From NCBI GenBank assembly GCA_902805985.1, contig CADCUW010000378.1, forward strand, positions 1 through 14,283: DNA of 14,283 nucleotides. The letters run 5' to 3'. The translations under genes were made by a program, and so were the position numbers. This DNA comes from an uncultured Rubrobacteraceae bacterium (GTDB taxonomy: Bacteria; Actinomycetota; Rubrobacteria; Rubrobacterales; Rubrobacteraceae). Positions 7,727 through 14,283 of the stretch are shown piece by piece; the first letter of the stretch is position 1, and the number at the start of each line of letters is the position of its first letter. A model generated the notes under the pieces. It made no database searches and was not told where the DNA came from. It saw only the letters and a list, made by a program, of their open reading frames with translations.

Positions 7727-8130
7727 GGCGGTAGCTCTTCGAGCGCGGCCCACACGCGGCGCCGGTCCTCTGCCTCCTCGGCGAGTTCCTGGGGACCGCG
7801 GGCGGTGTCTTCCAGGCGTGCGATCAGGTCTTCGGCGGCGCCCGGGTCGAGGGGGATGGTCCTGCGGCGCTCGCGTTTTCGGGCGGCCTCTACGGCATCG
7901 TTGACGACCAGACGCATGAACCATGGGCCGAAGGGCCTGGACGGGTCTAAGCGGCCGATCTTGTCGTAGGCCCGCACGAAAGCGTCCTGCGCCACGTCTT
8001 CGGCGAGGGCCGGATCCCGCACCACCAGGTACGCCGCCCTTGCGGCCCGGTCGTAGAACCTTTCGGCCAGCGGCTTGAGACTGTCGGCGTCACCCTCCCT
8101 GAGCCGCCTCACCCCTTCGCGTTCGTCCAT
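7705..8130 (-). CDS. ECF sigma factor, region 2 half
   Basis: Group 4 (extracytoplasmic-function) RNA polymerase sigma factor, N-terminal half. Region 2 is clear at about residues 18-85: LAERFYDRAARAAYLVVRDP, then ALAEDVAQDAFVRAYDKIGR, then PFGPWFMRLVVNDAVEAARK, which contact the polymerase and the -10 element. The ATG at 8130 has ribosome site GAGAGGA (complement of 8138-8144) 7 bases upstream. After EELPP (codon 135) the frame reads PPSGPP and stops at TAG 7705, before region 4. Region 4 follows directly in another frame, so an intact gene would encode about 565 residues. In the same reading frame no DNA-binding region 4 exists, so alone this product should not recognise a -35 element. No separate anti-sigma gene is next to it. 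Confidence 0.8.
   Translation of the reverse strand: MDEREGVRRLREGDADSLKPLAERFYDRAARAAYLVVRDPALAEDVAQDAFVRAYDKIGRLDPSRPFGPWFMRLVVNDAVEAARKRERRRTIPLDPGAAEDLIARLEDTARGPQELAEEAEDRRRVWAALEELPPPPSGPP
7724..7728 (-). other. Frame-break site in the sigma gene
   Basis: On the coding strand the sequence here is CTACCGCCCCCGCCCAGCGG. Read from region 2 it gives LPPPPS and a stop 20 bases later; read one base back after the C-run it gives PAQRAAVVQRYY, the normal start of region 4. Two extra C residues, or one lost base, in the run of five explains the break. Possible causes are a real mutation, a homopolymer sequencing error, or slippage during transcription or translation. A -1 slip here would restore the fusion, although the heptamer G-CCC-CCG is not a canonical slippery site. 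Confidence 0.7.
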
Positions 8131-8229
8131 CCGGCGTCCTCTCGTGTAGATGGGGCCCTACCACGTATATGGCCCGGCCCCGCGAAAGGTTTGCGTGTCC
8201 GGCTCTCCGGTCGGCGTTTTTCGGCCCCA

Positions 8230-8238
8230 TGTTATAAT
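8230..8238 (+). promoter_or_regulatory. Extended -10 promoter of the PPIase gene
   Basis: TGTTATAAT: a perfect TATAAT at 8233-8238 preceded by the TGn extension. No convincing -35 is seen 16-18 bases upstream, as is usual for extended -10 promoters. Transcription would begin near 8245, giving a leader of about 42 bases before the TTG start at 8287. The site is in the divergent gap between the sigma locus and the PPIase gene. Confidence 0.65.
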
Positions 8239-8286
8239 CCCCCGCGGTTTACAGAAGGCTATCCTGACAGCGAGGTTCCCGTCGCT

Positions 8287-9300
8287 TTGAGCAAGCATTT
8301 AACTTTTAAGGTTTCCCTTGTCCTGTGCGCTTTGGTCTTCACCGTTCTCGCGGGTTGCCAGCCGGCGGACCCGGAGGCAAACTCGGACTCGGGGGCGAAG
8401 AAGGTGGCGACCTTCGAGGGTGGCGAGGTGACGGAGGGCGAGCTGCAGCAGTTCGCCGAGCAGAGCGGGCTCGGGGAACTGGATCCCGGCTCCCCAGAGT
8501 ACGAGACGGCCGTCCAGCAGGTCATGCCGCAGCTCGTCGGTATTGAGATCGCCAAGACCTACGCCCAGGAGGAGGGCATCACGGTCTCAGACGAAGAGGT
8601 AGACAGGGAACTCGAGACCATCAAGCAGCAGGTCGGCGAGCAGGCTAGGGCCTCTGGGCAGAACCTCGAGAACCAGGAGGCCTTCGACCAGGCGCTGGAG
8701 CAGAACAACATCTCCGAGGAGGAGCTCCGCCAGGACATCCGGGAGAACCTCCCCGTCCAGCAGGTGCAGGAGCGGGTCGCGGGCGACGCCGAGCCCTCGG
8801 ATGAGGAGATCCAGACGTTCTACGACGAGAACAAGGCGGCCCAGTTCACCCAGCCGGCCTCGCGGTGCATGAGGCACATCCTCTTCAACAAGGACCAGCA
8901 GCAGAAGGCCGAGGAGGTCAAGACACAGCTCCAGGACGGCGGCGACTTCGCGGATCTCGCCAGGGAGAACTCCCAAGACCCCGGCAGCGCCGAGAAGGGC
9001 GGGGACCTCGGGTGCCTCGGCAAGGGCGAGACCGTGCCCCCCTTCGAGGAGGCGGCCTTCGACGCCGAGACGGGTGAGATCGTCGGCCCCGTCGAGACCG
9101 AGTTCGGCTACCACCTCATCGAGGTGACGGAGATCCGCGAGGAGCAGACCCAGCCACTGGTCGAGGTCGAGGGCCAGATAACCGACCAGCTTGCCGCCAC
9201 CCAGCAGGAAGAAGAGTTCACGAAGTGGATCGAGGAGCAGAAGAAGGAGCGCAACGTGAAGTACCTGCCAGGCTACAAGCCCGCCGCCACCCAGGGGTAG
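8287..9300 (+). CDS. Parvulin-type peptidyl-prolyl isomerase lipoprotein (PrsA/SurA-like)
   Basis: Extracytoplasmic foldase that helps secreted proteins fold after export. The product (337 residues) begins with a short basic N-terminus, hydrophobic helix and lipobox LAGC, with lipidated Cys24. A SurA_N-like helical chaperone region rich in Gln and Glu follows (about 50-185), then a PpiC/rotamase domain (about 190-285): RHILF with His197, GGDLG, FEEAAF, and FGYHLIEV with His276, the two parvulin active-site histidines. I chose TTG 8287 because the frame's earlier start at 8191 lies upstream of the promoter -10 at 8233 and would precede the signal peptide by 32 residues; GAGG at 8272-8275 is a weak, rather distant ribosome site. 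Two extra cysteines, 194 and 243, lie in the rotamase domain. In other actinobacteria a lipoprotein also sits between mfd and eno. Confidence 0.88.
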   Translation: MSKHLTFKVSLVLCALVFTVLAGCQPADPEANSDSGAKKVATFEGGEVTEGELQQFAEQSGLGELDPGSPEYETAVQQVMPQLVGIEIAKTYAQEEGITVSDEEVDRELETIKQQVGEQARASGQNLENQEAFDQALEQNNISEEELRQDIRENLPVQQVQERVAGDAEPSDEEIQTFYDENKAAQFTQPASRCMRHILFNKDQQQKAEEVKTQLQDGGDFADLARENSQDPGSAEKGGDLGCLGKGETVPPFEEAAFDAETGEIVGPVETEFGYHLIEVTEIREEQTQPLVEVEGQITDQLAATQQEEEFTKWIEEQKKERNVKYLPGYKPAATQG

Positions 9301-9340
9301 GCGTCAGCCCTTACGGGCTCTTGGGTTCGAGGCTTTAGAT

Positions 9341-9368
9341 AGGAGCCCTCGGCAAGGAGCCCTCGGCA
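9341..9368 (+). repeat. Tandem 14-base duplication
   Basis: AGGAGCCCTCGGCA occurs twice, back to back and identical (9341-9354, 9355-9368), in the gap between the PPIase gene and eno. Perfect identity suggests a recent slippage duplication. Confidence 0.9.
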
Positions 9369-9419
9369 ACTGCCGCGGTCCGAGAAATTCGCCCCCGTGG
9401 TGGCGTAGAAGCCGGTTAG

Positions 9420-9435
9420 CGCGTAAAGTTACGCG
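9420..9435. promoter_or_regulatory. 16-base palindrome, possible operator upstream of eno
   Basis: CGCGTAAAGTTACGCG: two perfect 7-base half-sites (CGCGTAA, TTACGCG) around a central AG, 136 bases before the eno ATG. Such a site could bind a dimeric repressor or activator of the eno-pyk transcript. I do not recognise the regulator. Confidence 0.4.
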
Positions 9436-9525
9436 GAGAATGGTTGGCGAGAGGCGGATCGTTGGTAGAGATCGGCGCGGATGGGTACGAAGTCGTCGTC
9501 GGCGGCTAGGTGCCGTGCGAGAGAC

Positions 9526-10861
<1,336 letters not shown>

Positions 10862-10862
10862 G

Positions 10863-12293
10863 ATGGCAGCCCGCCGGACGAAGATAGTCGCCACTTTAGG
10901 ACCCGCTACCTCATCCGAGGAGAACATCGTGGCTCTCGTGCGGGCCGGGGTGGACGTCACGAGGTTCAACTTTAGCCACGGCGACCAGAACATGCACCTC
11001 AGGAACGCGAAGATCGTGAGGGATACCGCCCACGAGCTCGGGCGCAACGTTGCCATCCTGCAAGACATCCAGGGACCGAAGATCCGGACCGGCGAGGTGG
11101 AGGGCGGCACGGAGCTCGTCGCCGGCAACCGGGTGACCATCGCCACCGGAGATTTCCTGGGCGACGCGAGCCGCCTGTCGACCTCGTACGACGCTCTAGC
11201 CGAGGACGTGCGTCCCGGCCACCGGCTGCTCATAGACGACGGGCTCATCGGCCTGAGGGTCGAGAGCATCGAGGGCCGCGACGTCGTCTGCGAGGTCCTC
11301 GAAGGCGGTCCCGTCTCCTCGCACAAGGGATTGAACTTCCCAGACTCGAACCTCTCCATCAAGGGGCTCACGCCCAAGGACGTCGAGGACTTGCGGTTCG
11401 GGATAGAGCAGATACAGCCGGATTGGGTGGCGGTCTCGTTCGTGAGGACCGGGGACGAGGTACGGGAGGTCAAGAGGCGGATAGAGGAGTTCGGCGGGAA
11501 CGCGCCGGTGATCTCCAAGATAGAGAAGCACGAGGCCATCGAGAACATCGAGGACATCATGAACGCCTCCGACGGGATAATGGTGGCCCGGGGCGACCTC
11601 GCGGTCGAGCTCTCCGCCGAGCAGGTCCCGATAGAGCAGAAACGGATGGTCGCGAGGTGCCGTCGTCTGGGCAAGCCCGTCATCGTGGCGACGCAGATGC
11701 TCGACTCCATGATCCGGAACCCAAGGCCCACGCGTGCGGAGGTCTCGGACGTCGCGAACGCCATCTTTGATCGGACCGACGCGGTGATGCTCTCCGGGGA
11801 GACGGCGGTCGGGCGCTACCCCATCCAGAGCGTCGAGGAGATGGAGAGGATCTGCCGCGCGGCCGAGGGCGCCATAAATTACGGCCGCGACATCCCGGCC
11901 TCGGCCTCCTGGGGCCGCGGCGACCGCTACGACGCCGTCACCCACGCCGCCTGCGAGCTCGCCGAGGACCTCCAGACCGAAGCCATCCTGACCTCGACCC
12001 AGACAGGGCTCTCCTGCATAAGGGTTGCCCGCTTCAGGCCGCCGAACAGGATCCTCGCCATAAGCCCCATAGAGCACACCGTGAGGATGCTGTCCCTCGT
12101 CTGGGGTGTGACCTCCATCCTCGGGGAGCAGGCGGGCTCCCTGGACGACCGCTTCGCCGGCGCCATCAAGGCCGCCAGGGAGGCGGGGCACCTGCAGGAC
12201 GGGGACGAGGTGATCCTCACCGGCGGCAGGGCCGGCTCCCTGCCCGGCTCGACGAACGTGGTGGAGGTAGTGACCGTGGGGGAAGAGACATGA
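10863..12293 (+). CDS. pyk: Pyruvate kinase
   Basis: Last enzyme of glycolysis: phosphoenolpyruvate + ADP to pyruvate + ATP. The 476 residues cover the whole A/B/C-domain enzyme with no extra C-terminal PEP-utiliser domain. Motifs: KIVATLGPATSS at the N-terminus, RFNFSHG, the B domain around residues 70-170, the active-site signature ISKIEKHEAIENI with catalytic Lys219, MVARGDLAVEL, and KPVIVATQMLDSMIRNPRPT with RAEVSDVANAIFDRTDAVML. The C-terminal regulatory domain ends GGRAGSLPGSTNVVEVV. The ATG is one base after the eno stop; the ribosome site is weak (CTAGG), so translation probably depends on coupling to eno. Its placement between eno and ftsB looks like an insertion into an otherwise conserved order. 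Confidence 0.97.
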   Translation: MAARRTKIVATLGPATSSEENIVALVRAGVDVTRFNFSHGDQNMHLRNAKIVRDTAHELGRNVAILQDIQGPKIRTGEVEGGTELVAGNRVTIATGDFLGDASRLSTSYDALAEDVRPGHRLLIDDGLIGLRVESIEGRDVVCEVLEGGPVSSHKGLNFPDSNLSIKGLTPKDVEDLRFGIEQIQPDWVAVSFVRTGDEVREVKRRIEEFGGNAPVISKIEKHEAIENIEDIMNASDGIMVARGDLAVELSAEQVPIEQKRMVARCRRLGKPVIVATQMLDSMIRNPRPTRAEVSDVANAIFDRTDAVMLSGETAVGRYPIQSVEEMERICRAAEGAINYGRDIPASASWGRGDRYDAVTHAACELAEDLQTEAILTSTQTGLSCIRVARFRPPNRILAISPIEHTVRMLSLVWGVTSILGEQAGSLDDRFAGAIKAAREAGHLQDGDEVILTGGRAGSLPGSTNVVEVVTVGEET

Positions 12294-12314
12294 GGGGAGG
12301 TTGAGGCCGGGCCG

Positions 12315-12590
12315 ATGAGCGCGTCCCGGAGATTCAGGCCGCTGGCGGTGGTTCTCTACGCCGCGTTCATCGGCCTCCTCCTGGCCTCCTACATCTCCCC
12401 GCTGGACGCCATTATCACGGGCCGCGCAGACGTCGTCGCCCTCGAACAACAGCTGGACGAGGCCCGCGCCCACAACACCGAACAAGAGCGTCTCAAAGAA
12501 GACCTGAACACCCCCGCCGGCGTCGAGCGCGCCGCCAGGGAGAGGTACGGCATGATCCGGCCCGGCGAGAAGGTGTATATCGTCGAGTAG
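12315..12590 (+). CDS. FtsB/DivIC-like septum formation initiator
   Basis: Small bitopic divisome protein. The 91 residues have a basic cytoplasmic N-terminus (SRRFRP), one transmembrane helix (LAVVLYAAFIGLLLASYI, about residues 10-27), a coiled coil of about 25-30 residues (VVALEQQLDEARAHNTEQER) and the family's closing pattern GVERAARERYGMIRPGEKVY, as in DivIC/FtsB. It is expected to form a complex with FtsL and FtsQ/DivIB at the septum. The start is ATG 12315, with GAGG at 12303-12306 8 bases upstream and a stronger AGGGGAGG a little further (12293-12300). It lies 21 bases after pyk, probably in the same transcript. The position after eno (here eno-pyk) is the actinobacterial location for this gene. 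Confidence 0.9.
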   Translation: MSASRRFRPLAVVLYAAFIGLLLASYISPLDAIITGRADVVALEQQLDEARAHNTEQERLKEDLNTPAGVERAARERYGMIRPGEKVYIVE

Positions 12591-12593
12591 GTT

Positions 12594-12757
12594 CTGAGGC
12601 TCCAGGTTCGAGGTATTTGGGAAGGACCGCATGAGGCAATGATAATTGGGCAAAGCCTGGCGTTTAGGATGTACCCGCGCCTACGGACCGATGCGATGAC
12701 TGCCCTTGAACGCCCCAAGGCTGAAGCCTGATGCCCCAAAACCTCGAACCTAGGACC
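12594..12757. repeat. Imperfect palindromic intergenic repeat
   Basis: The arm AGGTTCGAGGTATTTGGG (12604-12621) is mirrored by CCCCAAAACCTCGAACCT (12734-12751): 11 outer bases pair perfectly, then TTTGGG pairs with CCCAAA after a one-base bulge. Further in, GCATGAGGC (12629-12637) and the complement of GCCTGATGC (12725-12733) match at 8 of 9, and AGCC-TGG-CGTT has a counterpart in AACGCCCCAAGGCT (12709-12722). The whole 160-base gap between the ftsB-like and DUF501 genes is therefore one degenerate hairpin. Its right end resembles 9526-9560. I see no transposase. Confidence 0.65.
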
Positions 12758-13201
12758 TCCAAGGATCTCGCCGCGGTCGCGCGGCAGCTCGGGCGCGAGC
12801 CGCGGCCTTTCCGGGTGGCGGCGCGGTGTACTTTCGGGCTGCCGAGCGTGATCGAGAACGAGCGGGCGCGGAACATGCCGACGAGCTTCTGGGTGACGTG
12901 CCCGAGCCTGGTCGCCGCGATCTCCAGGATAGAGTCCACGGGCGGCGTCCGGGAGGCCGGGGAGGCCGCGGGCGCCGAGACCGTCGAGACGATTCACGAG
13001 GAGCATCGCGCCCTCTACGGCACGCGGGTGGCAGGCGTCAGGGAGGGCGGAAACGTGAAGTGCCTGCACGCGTTCACGGCGCTAGGACTCGCCGGCGCCA
13101 TCCCCAACGCGGTCGCGGAATGGACGCTTAGGCGGGTGGAGAGGCCTTACCCGGAGGGCGCCTGCTGCACCGACGCATCGGTCGAGGCACCGAAAACGTG
13201 A
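12731..13201 (+). CDS. DUF501 family protein
   Basis: Conserved actinobacterial protein of unknown function, 156 residues. Family features: DLAAVARQLGREPR at the N-terminus, C-x-x-GLP (CTFGLPSVIEN), FWVTCPSLVAAISRIES, and the C-terminal GNVKCLHAFTALGLAG followed by NAVAEWTLRRV. The three spaced cysteines and the conserved His (CLHAF) could bind a metal, which is inference. It is soluble by composition. The position behind the ftsB-like gene is conserved; in mycobacteria an exopolyphosphatase follows, but here a tRNA follows instead. The only start upstream of the homology is ATG 12731, which lies inside the intergenic repeat, so the first eight or so residues (MPQNLEPR) are repeat-derived; the ribosome site is weak. 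Confidence 0.88.
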   Translation: MPQNLEPRTSKDLAAVARQLGREPRPFRVAARCTFGLPSVIENERARNMPTSFWVTCPSLVAAISRIESTGGVREAGEAAGAETVETIHEEHRALYGTRVAGVREGGNVKCLHAFTALGLAGAIPNAVAEWTLRRVERPYPEGACCTDASVEAPKT

Positions 13202-13202
13202 C

Positions 13203-13211
13203 TGCTATACT
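13203..13211 (+). promoter_or_regulatory. Extended -10 promoter of the tRNA gene
   Basis: TGCTATACT: TATACT at 13206-13211 with the TGn extension, immediately after the DUF501 stop codon. No clear -35 is present. Transcription would begin near 13218, about 18 bases before the mature tRNA 5' end. Confidence 0.55.
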
Positions 13212-13235
13212 CGCCGTATCCTTCGCGGCGGGCGT

Positions 13236-13308
13236 GGGGGCGTAGCCCAACGGCAGAGGCAAGGGACTTAAAATCCCTAAAGTGAGGGTTCGAATCCCTC
13301 CGCCCCTA
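13236..13308 (+). tRNA. tRNA with UAA anticodon (Leu), short variable arm
   Basis: 73-base cloverleaf. Acceptor stem GGGGGCG pairs with CGCCCCT (13301-13307) with one G-U at the first pair, discriminator A73. The D-arm has a 3-pair stem GCC/GGC and loop CAACGGCAGA. The anticodon stem AGGGA/TCCCT encloses CTTAAAA, giving anticodon UAA, which reads UUA. The variable region is AAAGT, 5 bases. The T-arm GAGGG-TTCGAAT-CCCTC is perfect. CCA is not encoded. The D-loop (AA before GG, then AGA) and A73 are Leu-like, but bacterial tRNA-Leu normally has a long variable arm; this one does not. The amino acid is therefore assigned by anticodon only. Confidence 0.88.
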
Positions 13309-13350
13309 CTTAGAAAAACCCGCGGATCTCCGGTTCACGGGAGGAACTTC

Positions 13351-14283
13351 TTGACTGTATCAGGGGAACCACTGGAGAACGTGCCCGGCCTGGTGCGTCC
13401 CGGGACGGTATTCCTCTCTTACCGGGGCTCGGAGTCGCACGGGACGACGCTTCCTGTGGAGGACGAGTTCGGGACGGACGATATTGATCTGATAGGCGCC
13501 TTCGTTCACCCTCTGGAGCACTACTTCGGGTTCGGACGCCGCCCGACGCTGGAGCGCTGGATCGGCGAGTACGACATCGTCGAGTACGAGATCGGCGAGT
13601 ACGAGATCGGAAAATTCGTCTCGCTGCTGCTCAAGAGCAACCCGAACGTGATCTCGCTCCTCTGGTTGCCGCAGAGAAGCGTGCTCGTCTCCTCGCCGGC
13701 CCACGAGAGGCTAGTCGAGAACAGAAGCCTCTTCGCCTCGAAGGCCGTCTACGAATCGTTCTGCGGCTACGCCAACGGCCAACTCCGGCGCATGACGCGG
13801 CTGGTCGATAACAATCCCGGGCGCGACCGGGAGATGGAGACCCTGAACGCCGAGCTTCAGCACCGCCGGGACATGGAGCGGGTTCATGGTCCGGGCAGCT
13901 ATGCTCGTCCTCCGTACCGGGACTGGTCGGCGAAGAAACTCAGGAAGCGGCTCAACGACCTACGGGGCGTCTCCGGGTACATGGGGGAGAAGCGACGGGA
14001 GAACGTGGAGAGGTTCGGCTACGACGTGAAGCACGGGGCGCACGCGATCCGCCTTCTCCGTATGGTCGTCGAGTTCCTCCGCGATGGGGAGTTCCGGGTG
14101 GACAGGACCGGCATAGACGCAGAGGAGTTAAAGGAGATCAAACGCGGACACTGGCCGCTCGAACGCGTCCAGGCCGTGAGCGAATACCTCTTCGCCGAGG
14201 CGGAAGACGCTCTTCGATCCTCGAAGTTGCCTGAGGGGCCGGATCGTGAGGGGTCCGAACGGCTGCTCGTGGGCATTCTGGAG
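13351..14283 (+). CDS. RlaP-type (COG3541) predicted nucleotidyltransferase, 3' partial
   Basis: DNA-polymerase-beta superfamily nucleotidyltransferase; 311 codons are visible and the gene runs off the right edge. The active-site pattern is GSESHGT followed by TDDIDLIG (residues about 26-49), the G-S-x(n)-D-x-D metal and nucleotide site. Then come FVSLLLKSNPNVISLLWLP and the family's later segment GYDVKHGAHAIRLLRMVVEF with the HW-type ending. Relatives near RNA ligases are thought to act in RNA repair, but the substrate here is unknown. The start is TTG 13351, with GGGAGG (13339-13344) 6 bases upstream, a very good context. An internal 15-base tandem repeat (13567-13611) adds residues EYEIG next to the catalytic module. 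It begins 43 bases after the tRNA. Confidence 0.8.
   Translation, partial: MTVSGEPLENVPGLVRPGTVFLSYRGSESHGTTLPVEDEFGTDDIDLIGAFVHPLEHYFGFGRRPTLERWIGEYDIVEYEIGEYEIGKFVSLLLKSNPNVISLLWLPQRSVLVSSPAHERLVENRSLFASKAVYESFCGYANGQLRRMTRLVDNNPGRDREMETLNAELQHRRDMERVHGPGSYARPPYRDWSAKKLRKRLNDLRGVSGYMGEKRRENVERFGYDVKHGAHAIRLLRMVVEFLRDGEFRVDRTGIDAEELKEIKRGHWPLERVQAVSEYLFAEAEDALRSSKLPEGPDREGSERLLVGILE
13567..13611 (+). repeat. In-frame 15-base tandem repeat in the nucleotidyltransferase gene
   Basis: Three units, GAGTACGACATCGTC, GAGTACGAGATCGGC and GAGTACGAGATCGGA, encode EYDIV-EYEIG-EYEIG. The last two differ at one base. Relatives, as I recall them, have YDIVxYxxxKF here, so one unit looks like a recent in-frame duplication. 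Confidence 0.75.

Noticed and set aside
8131..8200. Self-regulated ECF-type promoter upstream of the sigma gene (AACC then CGTGG on the minus strand)
   Set aside because: The spacing of about 22 bases is too long for an ECF promoter; not supported.
9341..9368. Start of a CRISPR-like array
   Set aside because: Only two adjacent 14-base units without spacers.
11196..12653. 485-residue open frame on the minus strand opposite pyk and the ftsB-like gene
   Set aside because: Antisense to two recognised genes, no recognisable domain, codon composition of a shadow frame.
12604..12751. GGTTCGA in the intergenic repeat arms as a tRNA T-arm relic
   Set aside because: Only seven bases agree with the T-arm consensus and no other tRNA part is present; probably chance.
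13236..13308. tRNA 3' end as an integration (att) site for a mobile element
   Set aside because: No integrase, and no second copy of the tRNA 3' end is visible in the window.

Overview
The window looks like chromosome from a high-GC Gram-positive of the Rubrobacter kind (deep-branching Actinobacteriota). This is inferred from the GC-rich coding sequence, the frequent GTG and TTG starts, and the gene neighbourhood. The order mfd - secreted PPIase/lipoprotein - eno - ftsB/divIC-like - DUF501 is a recognisable actinobacterial chromosomal block. It is not a mobile region: I see no transposase, integrase, phage gene or CRISPR array.

Layout. 1-2220 (+): a tight cluster of an AlkA-type DNA glycosylase (cut by the left edge), an Ogt/MGMT alkyltransferase overlapping it by 4 bases, and an EamA/DMT-family permease. 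2217-3055 (-): a PaaI-like thioesterase and, upstream of it, the remnant of an APC-family amino-acid permease whose middle has been deleted. 3184-6348 (+): mfd, with a promoter placed so that its mRNA is probably leaderless. 6378-6419: a hairpin between convergent genes. 6434-8130 (-): an ECF-type sigma factor whose region 2 and region 4 lie in different frames; the region 4 frame continues through a transmembrane helix into a roughly 300-residue extracytoplasmic domain. 8287-9300 (+): a parvulin-type PPIase lipoprotein. 9572-12293 (+): enolase and pyruvate kinase one base apart, the last two enzymes of glycolysis. 12315-13201 (+): an FtsB/DivIC-like divisome protein and a DUF501 protein, separated by an imperfect palindromic repeat that supplies the DUF501 start codon. 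13236-13308: a tRNA gene with UAA anticodon but a short variable arm. 13351-end (+): an RlaP/COG3541-type nucleotidyltransferase cut by the right edge.

Themes. The left part is genome maintenance (alkylation repair, transcription-coupled repair). The right part is central carbon metabolism, division and translation. The most unusual items are the frame-interrupted, membrane-tethered sigma factor; the UAA tRNA with Leu-like D-arm but type I variable loop; the deleted permease; the leaderless-type mfd start; and a family of intergenic inverted repeats flanking the eno and DUF501 upstream regions.
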